A stretch of DNA of 64,000 bases from an uncultured Olsenella sp. (GTDB taxonomy: Bacteria; Actinomycetota; Coriobacteriia; Coriobacteriales; Atopobiaceae), in contig UQIF01000002.1 of assembly GCA_900540955.1 (NCBI GenBank), positions 1 through 64,000 on the forward strand, given 5' to 3'. Below the pieces are notes generated by a model. That model did no database searches, had not been told where the DNA came from, and worked only from the letters and a program-made list of their open reading frames with translations. How positions within the stretch are numbered: the first letter of the stretch is position 1; the number at the start of each line of letters is the position of its first letter. Below are positions 53,563 to 61,960 of the stretch, in pieces. The translations under genes and the position numbers were made by a program.

Positions 53563-54615
53563 ATGAACTATTCCAAGAAGGTAGTCGCCGAGATGAACCT
53601 GGCCTATGCCATCGGCACCTTCGACGGCGCCGATGCCAAGAGCTTCCTCGTCGGTGTCGAGAAGCAGGGTCCCATTCGCCGCTTCGCCCTCGACGGCGAG
53701 CCGATGGAGACTGTGTCCGAGGGTCCCGGCGGCGTTATGACCATCACGCAGGTCCCTGGACGCGACGACCAGTTCATGGCCACCTGCGAGTTCTTCTCGC
53801 CCAACTTCGGTGGAGACACCGCGCACATCCGCACCTATACCCGCGCCGCGGACGGCTCCTGGAGCTCCAACAAGCTCTGCGACCTTCCTTACGTCCACCG
53901 CTTTGGCCTACTCAAGGGTGCCGACGGCACGACTTGGGTGATTGCCTGCACCATCAAGGGCGCCTGCCGCCGCATCAAGAACGATTGGCAGACCCCCGGC
54001 GCCGTGTGGGCGGGTCGCCTCGACGAGGACGGCGAGGCATACGGCGACGATCGCCAGCTTCCGCTCGTTTGCCTGGCTGCCGGCCAGGTCCAAAACCACG
54101 GATTCTGGTACGCGCCCGATCGCAGCTACGCGCTCGTCTCGACGGCCGCCGGTGTGTTTCGCTACGTGCCGCCCGCGTCGGCCGACGGCGAGTGGGACGT
54201 CAAATGCCTCATTGTCAACCCGACGAGCGACATCTGCGTGGGCGATTTCGACGGCGACGGCGTCGAGGAGATCCTGACCATCTCCAAGTTCCATGGCGAC
54301 ACGCTCTCCGTCTGGCACGCGACCGACGACGAGGATGTCTACACCTGCGTCTGGACCGACCCCGAGCGCCGCAACTTCCTGCACGCCATCTGGTCGGGCG
54401 AGCTCGCCGGCAAGCCCTGCGCCGTAGTGGGCAACCGCAAGGACGGTCGCGATCTATTGCGCGTCCACTTTGCCGACGGCGAGTACGCGGTCGAGCGGAT
54501 TGATCACGACCGCGGCCCGGCTAACTGCTGGGTTATCGATGACGGCGAAGAGCAGCGAATCATCGCTGCCAACCGCGAGACCAACGAGGTCGCCCTCTAT
54601 ACCGTTTCCGAGTAG
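53563..54615 (+). CDS. FG-GAP-like beta-propeller protein in the ula operon
   Basis: A 350-aa cytoplasmic protein that I cannot assign to a named family. It consists of repeated beta-strand blades; one carries a calcium-loop-like DFDGDGVEEIL near residue 230, and others read FDGADAKSFLVGVEK, HRFGLLKGADGTTWVIACTI and RDLLRVHFADGEYAVERID. There is no signal peptide or membrane segment. The ATG at 53563 was taken as start because the upstream part of the frame has a hairpin; AAAGGGATAAGG lies upstream. It sits between the EIIB gene and ulaG, and is framed by matching hairpins. A role in binding the sugar acid or its phosphate, or in regulation, is possible but unproven. Confidence 0.75.
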   Translation: MNYSKKVVAEMNLAYAIGTFDGADAKSFLVGVEKQGPIRRFALDGEPMETVSEGPGGVMTITQVPGRDDQFMATCEFFSPNFGGDTAHIRTYTRAADGSWSSNKLCDLPYVHRFGLLKGADGTTWVIACTIKGACRRIKNDWQTPGAVWAGRLDEDGEAYGDDRQLPLVCLAAGQVQNHGFWYAPDRSYALVSTAAGVFRYVPPASADGEWDVKCLIVNPTSDICVGDFDGDGVEEILTISKFHGDTLSVWHATDDEDVYTCVWTDPERRNFLHAIWSGELAGKPCAVVGNRKDGRDLLRVHFADGEYAVERIDHDRGPANCWVIDDGEEQRIIAANRETNEVALYTVSE

Positions 54616-54628
54616 CACGTATTCAAGG

Positions 54629-54647
54629 CGGCAAGTACTTCTTGCCG
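54629..54647 (+). other. Hairpin after the propeller gene
   Basis: CGGCAAG and CTTGCCG form a perfect 7-bp stem with a TACTT loop, 13 bases past the stop codon. It includes the 9-mer CTTCTTGCC, which is over-represented across the window. Confidence 0.6.
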
Positions 54648-54672
54648 TGCACGATAACCAGGAGGTATCCAA

Positions 54673-55797
54673 ATGTCTGCTATCGACGAGGTCACCCGCG
54701 AGAAGTGGATCATGAACACGTTCCCCGAGTGGGGTACCTGGCTCAACGAGGACATGGAGGCGGCCAAGCCGGCCCCCGGCACCGTCGAGATGTGGTGGCT
54801 CGGCTGCACCGGCATCTACATGAAGACCCCGGGCAACACCGCCATCACCATCGACCTGTGGACCGGCAATGGCAAGCGTACCCATGGCGACGGCAAGATG
54901 AAGGTCGGTCACCAGATGGCCAACATGGCCGGCTGCCGCGCCATGCAGCCCAACCTGCGCAACATCCCCTACGTCTTCGATCCCTTCGCGATCAAGCATG
55001 TTGACGCGGTGCTGGCCACCCACTATCACCAGGACCACATGTCCAAGGAGTTCGCCGCCCACGTGATCCAGTCCGGCATGACCACCACCGACGCCGCCGG
55101 CAACGAGATTCCCGTCCCGTTCATCGGCCCAAAGAAGTCCGTTGAGTTCTGGCGCAAGTGGGGCGTGCCCGCCGAGCGCTGCATCACCGTCAAGCCCGGC
55201 GACGTCATCAAGGTCGGCGACATCGAGATCGTTTGCATGGACTCCTTCGACCGCACCTGCATCACCACGACCGACTCCACCGGCCCCGACCGCGAGGACC
55301 TTTGGGGCAAGTGCCCGATGGATATGGACGAGAAGGCGGTCAATTATCTGCTGCGTACCCCGGGCGGCAACATCTACCACTCCGGCGACTCCCACTACTC
55401 CATCTACTTCGCCAAGCACGGCAAGGACATCGCCAAGCAGTATGGCGGCGTCGACGTGGCCTTCGGCTCCTTCGGCTGCAACCCCATGGGCATGCAGGAC
55501 AAGATGGAGGCTTCCGACATTATCCGTATGGCCGAGGCCCTGCAGTGCAAGGTCGTCATCCCTATCCACTGGGATGTCTGGACCAACTTCGAGGCGGACC
55601 TGCGCGAGATCGAGGTCCTCTACAACATGCGTAAGGAGCGCCTGGGCTATAAGTTCAAGCCCTATTACTGGAAGGTCGGCGGCCACTACACCTACCCGAC
55701 CGACTTCGAGGCGGGCAAGAAGTACTTCGTGTACCAGCGCGGTTTTGAGGACTGTTTCGACGAGGAGCCCAACGTTCCATTCCGCTCCGTCCTCTAA
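54673..55797 (+). CDS. ulaG: L-ascorbate-6-phosphate lactonase UlaG
   Basis: A 374-aa metallo-beta-lactamase-fold enzyme that opens L-ascorbate-6-phosphate to 3-keto-L-gulonate-6-phosphate in the cytoplasm. The metal-binding motif THYHQDHMS lies near residue 118, with further conserved histidine in YHSGDSHYS near residue 237 and IPIHWD near residue 297. Overall length and the opening EWGTWLNEDMEAAK match UlaG. AGGAGG lies just before the ATG. The gene confirms ascorbate or a close analogue as the likely substrate of the neighbouring PTS. Confidence 0.92.
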   Translation: MSAIDEVTREKWIMNTFPEWGTWLNEDMEAAKPAPGTVEMWWLGCTGIYMKTPGNTAITIDLWTGNGKRTHGDGKMKVGHQMANMAGCRAMQPNLRNIPYVFDPFAIKHVDAVLATHYHQDHMSKEFAAHVIQSGMTTTDAAGNEIPVPFIGPKKSVEFWRKWGVPAERCITVKPGDVIKVGDIEIVCMDSFDRTCITTTDSTGPDREDLWGKCPMDMDEKAVNYLLRTPGGNIYHSGDSHYSIYFAKHGKDIAKQYGGVDVAFGSFGCNPMGMQDKMEASDIIRMAEALQCKVVIPIHWDVWTNFEADLREIEVLYNMRKERLGYKFKPYYWKVGGHYTYPTDFEAGKKYFVYQRGFEDCFDEEPNVPFRSVL

Positions 55798-55851
55798 CGA
55801 GTAGCTAAAAAGAGGAGGCACGTCCTTCTCGTTATAAAAGCTTGATTTATC

Positions 55852-55882
55852 GGGCCGACCGCATTACCTGGGCGGTCGGCCC
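55852..55882 (+). terminator. Terminator between ulaG and ulaE
   Basis: A perfect 11-bp stem (GGGCCGACCGC with GCGGTCGGCCC) and a 9-base loop, followed by TTCTTATG. It may partly separate ulaE and the HAD gene from the transporter genes. Confidence 0.8.
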
Positions 55883-55918
55883 TTCTTATGCCAAAAATCG
55901 CCGTTTTGGAGGCAAGAA

Positions 55919-56773
55919 ATGAGCAAACCGTACCTGCTCGGTATGTATGAGAAGGCCGTCCCCGCCGATCTTACCTGGCTCGAGCGCTTGAACGTGGCCC
56001 GCGACTCAGGCTTCGACTACGTTGAGATCTCCATCGACGAGAGCGCCGCTCGCCTCGCGCGCCTCGATTGGACTGCGGGCCAGCGCCGCGATCTTGTGAG
56101 GATACAGAGCGAGGCGGGCCTGCCGATCCGCTCAATGTGCCTTTCTGCTCATCGAAAGTATCCCTTGGGGCATCCCGACCCTGAAGTCCGCGCAAAGAGC
56201 CTGCTTATCATGGAGAAAGCGCTTAATCTCGCTTGTGACCTGGGGGTTCGTACGATTCAGCTCGCCGGTTACGACGTGTATTACGAGCAAAGCACCGAGG
56301 AGACTCGCAAGTGGTTTGCCGAGACGCTGGCCCGCGCGGTCGAGATGGCGTCGCGCAAGGGCGTGCTTTTGGGCTTTGAGACCATGGAGACGCCCTTCAT
56401 GGACACCGTCGAGAAAGCCATGACGTATGTGAATCAAATCAACAGCCCGTACCTGGGTGTGTATCCCGACCTTGGGAACATCACCAACGGCAGTATTATC
56501 AGCGGGAAGCCCGTGGCAGACGACCTCGCGACTGGGCGCGGCCACCTGATCGCGGTTCACTGCAAGGAGACTGCCGTCGGCCGGTACCGCGAGGTGCCTT
56601 TCGGTACCGGTACGACTGACTGGGACGCGCTGGAGGAGGCCGTGCGCCAGGGCGTGCGCCGATTCGTCGCCGAGTTCTGGTATGTTGGCTCAGAGAGCTG
56701 GCGAGAGGAGACCGCTGAGGCCTGCAAGTTCATTCGAGGTAAGGTCGAGAGTGCGTTCGATCGCTGTTCCTAA
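55919..56773 (+). CDS. ulaE: L-ribulose/L-xylulose-5-phosphate 3-epimerase UlaE
   Basis: A 284-aa TIM-barrel epimerase that converts L-xylulose 5-phosphate to L-ribulose 5-phosphate. Family traits are YEKAVPADLTWLERL at the start, DYVEISIDESAARLARLDW near residue 40, CLSAHRKYPLGHPD near residue 76, and metal ligands in GFETMETPFMDT, PDLGNI, HCKET and EFWY. GGAGGCAAG precedes the ATG. It overlaps the HAD phosphatase gene at its stop codon (TAATG). UlaD and UlaF genes, which act before and after this enzyme, are not in the window. Confidence 0.93.
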   Translation: MSKPYLLGMYEKAVPADLTWLERLNVARDSGFDYVEISIDESAARLARLDWTAGQRRDLVRIQSEAGLPIRSMCLSAHRKYPLGHPDPEVRAKSLLIMEKALNLACDLGVRTIQLAGYDVYYEQSTEETRKWFAETLARAVEMASRKGVLLGFETMETPFMDTVEKAMTYVNQINSPYLGVYPDLGNITNGSIISGKPVADDLATGRGHLIAVHCKETAVGRYREVPFGTGTTDWDALEEAVRQGVRRFVAEFWYVGSESWREETAEACKFIRGKVESAFDRCS

Positions 56774-56802
56774 TGGCGGCCGCCGGTATGAGGAGGGTGT
56801 CG

Positions 56803-57426
56803 TTGATCGAGAAACTTGTTCAAGCTAAGTGCGCGTTGTTCGATTTCGATGGGGTCGTGGCAGATACCGAGCCGCTCTACGTCGAGCTCGACCGCCGTGC
56901 GCTTGCTGCGCTCGGCTACGAGGCTACCGACGAGGAGCTCGGGGGCTTTGTGGGCAAGGCTTCCGAGGTTGAGGGGCCGGCGCTTCTTGGCAGGCACGGG
57001 ATCCAGGCGACGGAAGAGGACTACCTCGCAGTCTGGGACTCCGATCGCGATATCTACGGAAATCCCGACCTTGCGCCGAACCCGGGGCTGCCGGAGCTGT
57101 GGGCGTGCCTTTGCGATCGGGGATGCCGCATCGCGGTCGTCTCGACGACGCGCTGTGCGAGCCTCGTGCGTGCGCTCAACAACTTCGGTATGCTTACCTA
57201 CGTGGACGCGATTGTGGGACGCGAAATGGTGTCGCGCATGAAGCCCGATCCCGAGCCGTATCTGCGTGCCTTGGAGATCCTTGGAGCTGATGCCGCCGAT
57301 GCGGTCGCCTTCGACGACTCGCCGTCCGGCGTAGCATCGGCGCGCGCGGCCGGCGTGTACACCATCTGTTATCGCGGCGATTCGGCCGCCGATGCGCAAC
57401 TCATGGATTTCCGTGATCTGCTGTAA
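56803..57426 (+). CDS. HAD-family phosphatase (beta-phosphoglucomutase-like)
   Basis: A HAD superfamily hydrolase of about 207 aa. Motif I is LFDFDGVVADTE with both aspartates, motif II is VVSTT, and motifs III-IV are KPDPEPYLRALE and AFDDSPSG; a helical cap spans residues about 15-85. It probably acts on a sugar phosphate from the pathway of the upstream genes, or clears a toxic phosphorylated by-product. The start is uncertain: TTG at 56803 has AGGAGGG at ideal distance, while ATG at 56773 overlaps the ulaE stop codon and adds ten residues. It ends the first ula operon. Confidence 0.85.
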   Translation: MIEKLVQAKCALFDFDGVVADTEPLYVELDRRALAALGYEATDEELGGFVGKASEVEGPALLGRHGIQATEEDYLAVWDSDRDIYGNPDLAPNPGLPELWACLCDRGCRIAVVSTTRCASLVRALNNFGMLTYVDAIVGREMVSRMKPDPEPYLRALEILGADAADAVAFDDSPSGVASARAAGVYTICYRGDSAADAQLMDFRDLL

Positions 57427-57762
57427 ACACGACGGCGCGGCGTTGTGAAATCGAATCCCCATGCCCGGTGCTCAGCTTCTAAAGGCGTCGAGCGACGGGT
57501 GTGGATGCCTGTCAGGCGATTTCGAGTGTAAAGCCGGAAACAGCGGCTCAGGTGGGTCTGCCTCTTGCTACGCCTGTGGAAATAACTAAAAGTATTATTT
57601 AAGCCTCTTTTTTAACTACGAAATATTTGTCTCAATCGATGCGCACAAGTCTTCTATGTATTTAGCAGTGACGTTATTCGAAACTTGAATTCGAGGACGT
57701 TCGGCCACCGCGGGGCCGTATCGTCTCCCGTCCGATTGCATACAGACTGTGGAGACATTCCT
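57427..57762. other. Spacer before the second ascorbate-type PTS
   Basis: This 336-base gap has no convincing gene. Its middle (about 57575-57690) is AT-rich and contains the promoter-like region for the following operon. I could not find a clear RAT antiterminator hairpin or a confident -35/-10 pair. Near 57677 is the palindrome TTCGAA, followed by GAATTCGA. Confidence 0.5.
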
Positions 57763-58218
57763 ATGGTAGACACGTTCGATTATGAAAGCCTGCGCCTTCA
57801 AGTTGACGCGGCAGATTGCAGGGATGCGATTCAAAAAGCGGCTGATGTTCTTATCGAAAAAGGTTGCATTACCCAAGGCTATGTTGCCGAAATGAATGCT
57901 GCTTTTGACGAGCTCGGCCCGTATTTTGTCCTAGCGCCTGGCATGGCGTTCGCGCACTCAAGGCCATCCGAAAGCGTTCTCCGCACGGCGCTCTCCATGG
58001 TCACTCTCAAGCATCCGGTTTGCTTTGGTAGCACGGCAAATGACCCGGTATTTCTTGTGTGTGTAATTGCGTCGACCGACGCGCAGAGCCATGTGGAGCA
58101 GCTCAAAAGCGTTGCGCAGTTTTTGGCTGACTCAAACCATGTGCGGCTGCTCAAAGAGGCTAAGACCGTGCAGGACAAGCATTACATCGTTGATGAGTTG
58201 AACAAGGGGGGCTTTTAA
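57763..58218 (+). CDS. PTS ascorbate-type EIIA component (second system)
   Basis: A 151-aa EIIA of the UlaC fold. The phosphohistidine is in PGMAFAHSRPSE near residue 65. It differs strongly in sequence from the product of 50973-51440, so the two systems are not a recent duplication. The ATG at 57763 follows GGAG; the open frame upstream lacks family similarity. The EIIC gene starts two bases after the stop codon. Confidence 0.86.
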   Translation: MVDTFDYESLRLQVDAADCRDAIQKAADVLIEKGCITQGYVAEMNAAFDELGPYFVLAPGMAFAHSRPSESVLRTALSMVTLKHPVCFGSTANDPVFLVCVIASTDAQSHVEQLKSVAQFLADSNHVRLLKEAKTVQDKHYIVDELNKGGF

Positions 58219-58220
58219 TC

Positions 58221-59522
58221 ATGTCCGATGTCCTGACTTTGATTGTAAAGACAATCACGCAAGCTCCGATATTTCTAAGCTTGGTAACTCTTGTAGGCCT
58301 GTTGCTCCAGCGCAAGAAGGTGCATGAGATTCTTGATGGCGTCGTGAAGACGCTCGTGGGCATGACAATGCTCAGTACGGGATCGGGTCTGCTCACGAGT
58401 ACACTCACTCCGGTTATCCAGAAGCTGAATGAGGTAGCTGGGGTTCAAGGCGTTGTTCCGCAGAACTTCTCGGTCTATGGAACCATGCTTTCCGAGTATG
58501 CAACTGCGGTCGTCATGGCGTTTTTGCTGGGCTTCGTCATTAATCTGCTTCTTGTGAGGGTTGTTCCCTGGAAACAGTGCAAGAACGTTTACCTTACGGT
58601 TCATGTTGCGTTGATTCTCTCATCGTTCCTTTGCGCTGCAACTTCGGCTGCTTTTGGTTGGGAAATTGTCTCGGTACCCACTATTGTGACTTCCGGTGTT
58701 CTTCTGGGTTGCTACAACACCTTCTCACCTGCAATTGCTCGTCTGTATACGAAAGATGTAACTGGCGACAATTACACTCTTGGGCACCAGCTCCAGATTG
58801 GTACGGGCCTCGCCGTTCTCCTGGCCAAAGCGGTGGGAAACCCTGATGAAGATGCTGACAAAATCAAGCTCCCCAAGGGCCTCGATGTTCTTAAGGATGT
58901 TACTGTTGCTATGGCCATCCTGATGCCGCTCATTTTCATCGGAATGGGCCTTGCGATTGGTGAGTCGGGTATTCAGGAGCTTGCAGGATCTAACCAGTGG
59001 ATTGTTTGGCTTTTCCTGCAGGGTATTAGCTTCACCGCTGGCTTTACCATTCTGCTTGCCGGCGTTCGCATGTTCATTAACCAACTGCTTCCTGCATTCA
59101 AGGGTATTGCTGACAAGTACGCGCATGGATCTATTCCGGCTCTTGACTGCGCAATTTTCTATCCTCTTTCCGGCACGGGGGCAATGCTCGGCTTTATTTC
59201 CGCTGCTTGCGGTGCACTTCTTGCGATGGTCGTCACTATCGTTTTCCAGATGCCTATCGTTGTATTTCCGAGCCCCAATGTTGTGGTCTTCGATGGCATG
59301 ACTCTTGGCGTCTTTGGAAACAAGTACGGCGGGTGGAAGGGCGCTATTGCGGCTGGATTTGTGACCGTTTTTCTGGTTCACCTGCTCGTCGTCTTCCTGT
59401 ATCCGCTTACCGGCGTCCTCTACGGCGGAGGACTCACCTACTCCCAGACCGATTACAGCCTGTTCTGGATGCCGTTCATGAGTGTTCTGTCCGGTGTTGG
59501 ACACCTGCTCGGCTTGTCCTAA
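58221..59522 (+). CDS. PTS ascorbate-type EIIC permease (second system)
   Basis: A 433-aa UlaA-like permease with about ten membrane segments, shorter than the 500-aa permease of the first system. It shares the EIIC signatures LLQRKKVHEILDGVVKTLVG near residue 27 and HGSIPALDCAIFYPLSGTGA near residue 303. It belongs to the smaller subgroup often annotated as ascorbate-specific IIC or SgaT-like. Codon use is more AT-rich than in the first operon. Confidence 0.87.
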   Translation: MSDVLTLIVKTITQAPIFLSLVTLVGLLLQRKKVHEILDGVVKTLVGMTMLSTGSGLLTSTLTPVIQKLNEVAGVQGVVPQNFSVYGTMLSEYATAVVMAFLLGFVINLLLVRVVPWKQCKNVYLTVHVALILSSFLCAATSAAFGWEIVSVPTIVTSGVLLGCYNTFSPAIARLYTKDVTGDNYTLGHQLQIGTGLAVLLAKAVGNPDEDADKIKLPKGLDVLKDVTVAMAILMPLIFIGMGLAIGESGIQELAGSNQWIVWLFLQGISFTAGFTILLAGVRMFINQLLPAFKGIADKYAHGSIPALDCAIFYPLSGTGAMLGFISAACGALLAMVVTIVFQMPIVVFPSPNVVVFDGMTLGVFGNKYGGWKGAIAAGFVTVFLVHLLVVFLYPLTGVLYGGGLTYSQTDYSLFWMPFMSVLSGVGHLLGLS

Positions 59523-59604
59523 GACCTGTCAACTGAATTTAGTCCCCGCCCGGGTTTTTGAACTCGGACGGGGGCCGAACCCTCGACAAGAAAGGAGGCT
59601 CTTG

Positions 59605-61611
59605 GTGAAAAAGCTAGCACGTCAGTCGCTTTCGCTTCTTGTGAGCAATGGTGCCTACATGACTGCCCGAGAGCTCTCCGAAGTTCTTGGGGTAAGTCGC
59701 CGCGCTCTCCTGTATTCACTCGATACCCTTGATGATGAACTTGTTGCGGCAGGACTGAGCATTACCGAACGGGTCACAAATAAGGGTATCCGCATTGTTC
59801 CGGCGGAGATTTATCAAGCAGGGCAGCTGCTTTGCGCAAGCGCGGAAGACGAAGTGCTCGATTTTACCAATCCCGAAGATCGTAGATTCTATCTGCTCTT
59901 CAGCTTTCTTTGCATAGCTGAGGGCGTAACAACGGAACGGCTTGCTGAGCAGATGTGCGCGTCGACGCGAACCGTGAGCAATGACGTAAGTCGTCTTCGC
60001 GACACCCTTCGTGCCCAAAATTTGGATCTTGTTTACGACAAGAAGGACGGTTACGCAGTCAAAGGTAATGTTTTCACAGCAAGGAATCTCTTTGTGCAGT
60101 GGATGGATGAGTCATGTATGACTGAGACTCCGGCTGAAATTGAATTCTCCATCAAGAGGCTTTACGAGCTCGCTGGCTGCGCCCTGGACTGTAGGCTGAC
60201 AAATCGGGAGATATCTCAAATCTTCCAATTGATTCCGAGCGTACTCCCCAATCGTTACACCAAGAAAAGCACGCGTGCTCTGCTCTTGCACCTAATCGCA
60301 GCGATTGTCTGCGGTGGTCAGAAAGGAGGCTTCGGCTTCACTTCCAAGGACAAGGAATATCTAAAACGAAGCGTGAGCTTTGATGTTGCCAGGATTGCTT
60401 GCCTGCAGGTTCAAGAGATTACGGGTGCCGTTCTTGATGACGATGAGCCATGCTATCTTGCAACGCTCCTGCAGTCGATGCCCACGAACACCTCTGTGAA
60501 TGAAGGGCAGAACTATCCTTTTGAGGTAGAGGTAATCGTTCAAAAGATGATTATTGATGTAAGCGAGGCATATCAGTATGACTTTACCGAGGATTCGGAG
60601 CTGTTCGACATTGTTGTGGGGCACGTAATCCCGCTCGTGTACAGGGTTCTATTCAACGCTCAGAACAAGAACCCACTCTTGGGTGAAATTGCTGGTAAGT
60701 ACGCTCGGCTGAATGAGGCCGTGCGCGCGGCATTGGTCGGCATAGAGTCCTATGTGGGTACTTCCGTTACGGATGATGAATGCTCATTTCTCACACTCTA
60801 CTTCGCTTCATCCATGGAGAAGATGTCCAACAGGCTGAGCAAGAAGGCGCGAGTTGTCGTGGTCTGCAACGCGGGAAATGCTGTCTCACGCTTAATTCAG
60901 TACAAGTTAACGAACGCGTTTAATGTCGATATTGTTATGACGGTGGCTGAAGCGGATGTCTATGAGGCCGTCTCGGAAGACCGGTCGATTGACCTGGTTG
61001 TCTCCGTGGTCGATCTCGATCAGATAAGGCTCGGACCTGTGCAATATCTGAAGGTTGACCCATTACTGAGCGATGGTGACATGAATCATCTAAGGCGTAA
61101 GCTTCGGCAACGCGTATTCCTTCAGCCTGAACCGGATTCAGAAGGAGCCTCACTGCTAGACTTGCTCGCCCCTTCATGCTTCGCTGTTCTTGATGAGGTT
61201 GATGGAATGGATGGGCTTATAGAAGCTGGCGGGAAGCTTCTCAGCGAAGCGGGGCTGTGCGACGAGAAGTATCCGTCACAAATGGTGTCTGCTGCACATT
61301 GCTTTGGGCCACTGACCACAATTCTGATAGCTCCGGGAATCATCATGCCGCATGCGGGCATAAGCGATCTTGTGTTTAAAACTGGCTTTAGTTTTGTTCG
61401 TGTTCGTGCTCCCGTAGAAGTCAACGGCAAAGAAGTCAACTACGCGTTATCGCTATGCACTAGGAACAAACGCATCAACCAACGAGCCATCCAGCAATTT
61501 GGTTTGTTGCTGGGAAGGAGCTTATTTCTTGAGCGAGTACGGGCCGTGGAAACCTACGACATGCTGGCGCGGCTCATCAACGAATGTCTCAGAGAGGCGG
61601 AAAGGAAGTAA
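59605..61611 (+). CDS. PRD-domain transcriptional regulator (BglG/MtlR-type) with EIIB- and EIIA-like domains
   Basis: A 668-aa PTS-controlled activator or antiterminator. Two N-terminal HTH modules are visible (MTARELSEVLGVSRRALLYS near residue 18 and LAEQMCASTRTVSNDVSRLR near residue 115). Two PRD domains follow at about 180-400, then an EIIB-Gat-like module with a Cys in VVVVCNAGNAVSR near residue 418. An EIIA-like domain with a His in APGIIMPHAGISD near residue 575 ends the protein. Phosphorylation of the PRD histidines by HPr and by the neighbouring PTS would set activity. The GTG at 59605 follows AAAGGAGG. It lies between the EIIC and EIIB genes of the system it probably controls. Confidence 0.9.
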   Translation: MKKLARQSLSLLVSNGAYMTARELSEVLGVSRRALLYSLDTLDDELVAAGLSITERVTNKGIRIVPAEIYQAGQLLCASAEDEVLDFTNPEDRRFYLLFSFLCIAEGVTTERLAEQMCASTRTVSNDVSRLRDTLRAQNLDLVYDKKDGYAVKGNVFTARNLFVQWMDESCMTETPAEIEFSIKRLYELAGCALDCRLTNREISQIFQLIPSVLPNRYTKKSTRALLLHLIAAIVCGGQKGGFGFTSKDKEYLKRSVSFDVARIACLQVQEITGAVLDDDEPCYLATLLQSMPTNTSVNEGQNYPFEVEVIVQKMIIDVSEAYQYDFTEDSELFDIVVGHVIPLVYRVLFNAQNKNPLLGEIAGKYARLNEAVRAALVGIESYVGTSVTDDECSFLTLYFASSMEKMSNRLSKKARVVVVCNAGNAVSRLIQYKLTNAFNVDIVMTVAEADVYEAVSEDRSIDLVVSVVDLDQIRLGPVQYLKVDPLLSDGDMNHLRRKLRQRVFLQPEPDSEGASLLDLLAPSCFAVLDEVDGMDGLIEAGGKLLSEAGLCDEKYPSQMVSAAHCFGPLTTILIAPGIIMPHAGISDLVFKTGFSFVRVRAPVEVNGKEVNYALSLCTRNKRINQRAIQQFGLLLGRSLFLERVRAVETYDMLARLINECLREAERK

Positions 61612-61614
61612 ATC

Positions 61615-61884
61615 ATGAAGATTACTTGCGTATGCGGAATGGGTATGGGCAGCTCGCTCATCGCAAAGATGAATATCGAGAGCATCGTCTCTCAGATGGG
61701 CGTTGAAGCTGAGGTCGACAACTGTGATCTTGGCTCAGTGTCCTCTAAGGACTCTGATTGGTACGTAACAACCCGTGAGCTCGCGGGAAATATGCCCGAG
61801 GCCTTTCAGGATAAGACGATTATCTTAACTGATTTCATCTCGATTGACTCGATTAAGGATGAGCTCGTCAAGCACTTGCAATAA
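61615..61884 (+). CDS. PTS ascorbate-type EIIB component (second system)
   Basis: An 89-aa EIIB with the phosphocysteine in ITCVCGMGMGSSLIAKM near residue 7. It follows the regulator by three bases and completes the second transporter, giving the order A-C-regulator-B. GGAAAGG lies before the ATG. Confidence 0.88.
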   Translation: MKITCVCGMGMGSSLIAKMNIESIVSQMGVEAEVDNCDLGSVSSKDSDWYVTTRELAGNMPEAFQDKTIILTDFISIDSIKDELVKHLQ

Positions 61885-61902
61885 CCGACGGCTATATAAC
61901 CG

Positions 61903-61942
61903 AGCCCGGCTCTCCAGGATTTGTATCTTGGAGAGCCGGGCT
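61903..61942. terminator. Terminator after the second ascorbate-type PTS
   Basis: A perfect 14-bp stem (61903-61916 with 61929-61942) and a 12-base loop separate the PTS operon and the convergent rlmD gene; TGTTG follows on the plus strand. It can serve both directions. Confidence 0.85.
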
Positions 61943-61960
61943 TGTTGATAGAGCCTGCGT

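Noticed and set aside
57427..57762. RAT-type antiterminator upstream of the second ascorbate-type PTS
   Set aside because: A PRD regulator is nearby, but I could not find a convincing RAT hairpin overlapping a terminator; the regulator may act on DNA instead.
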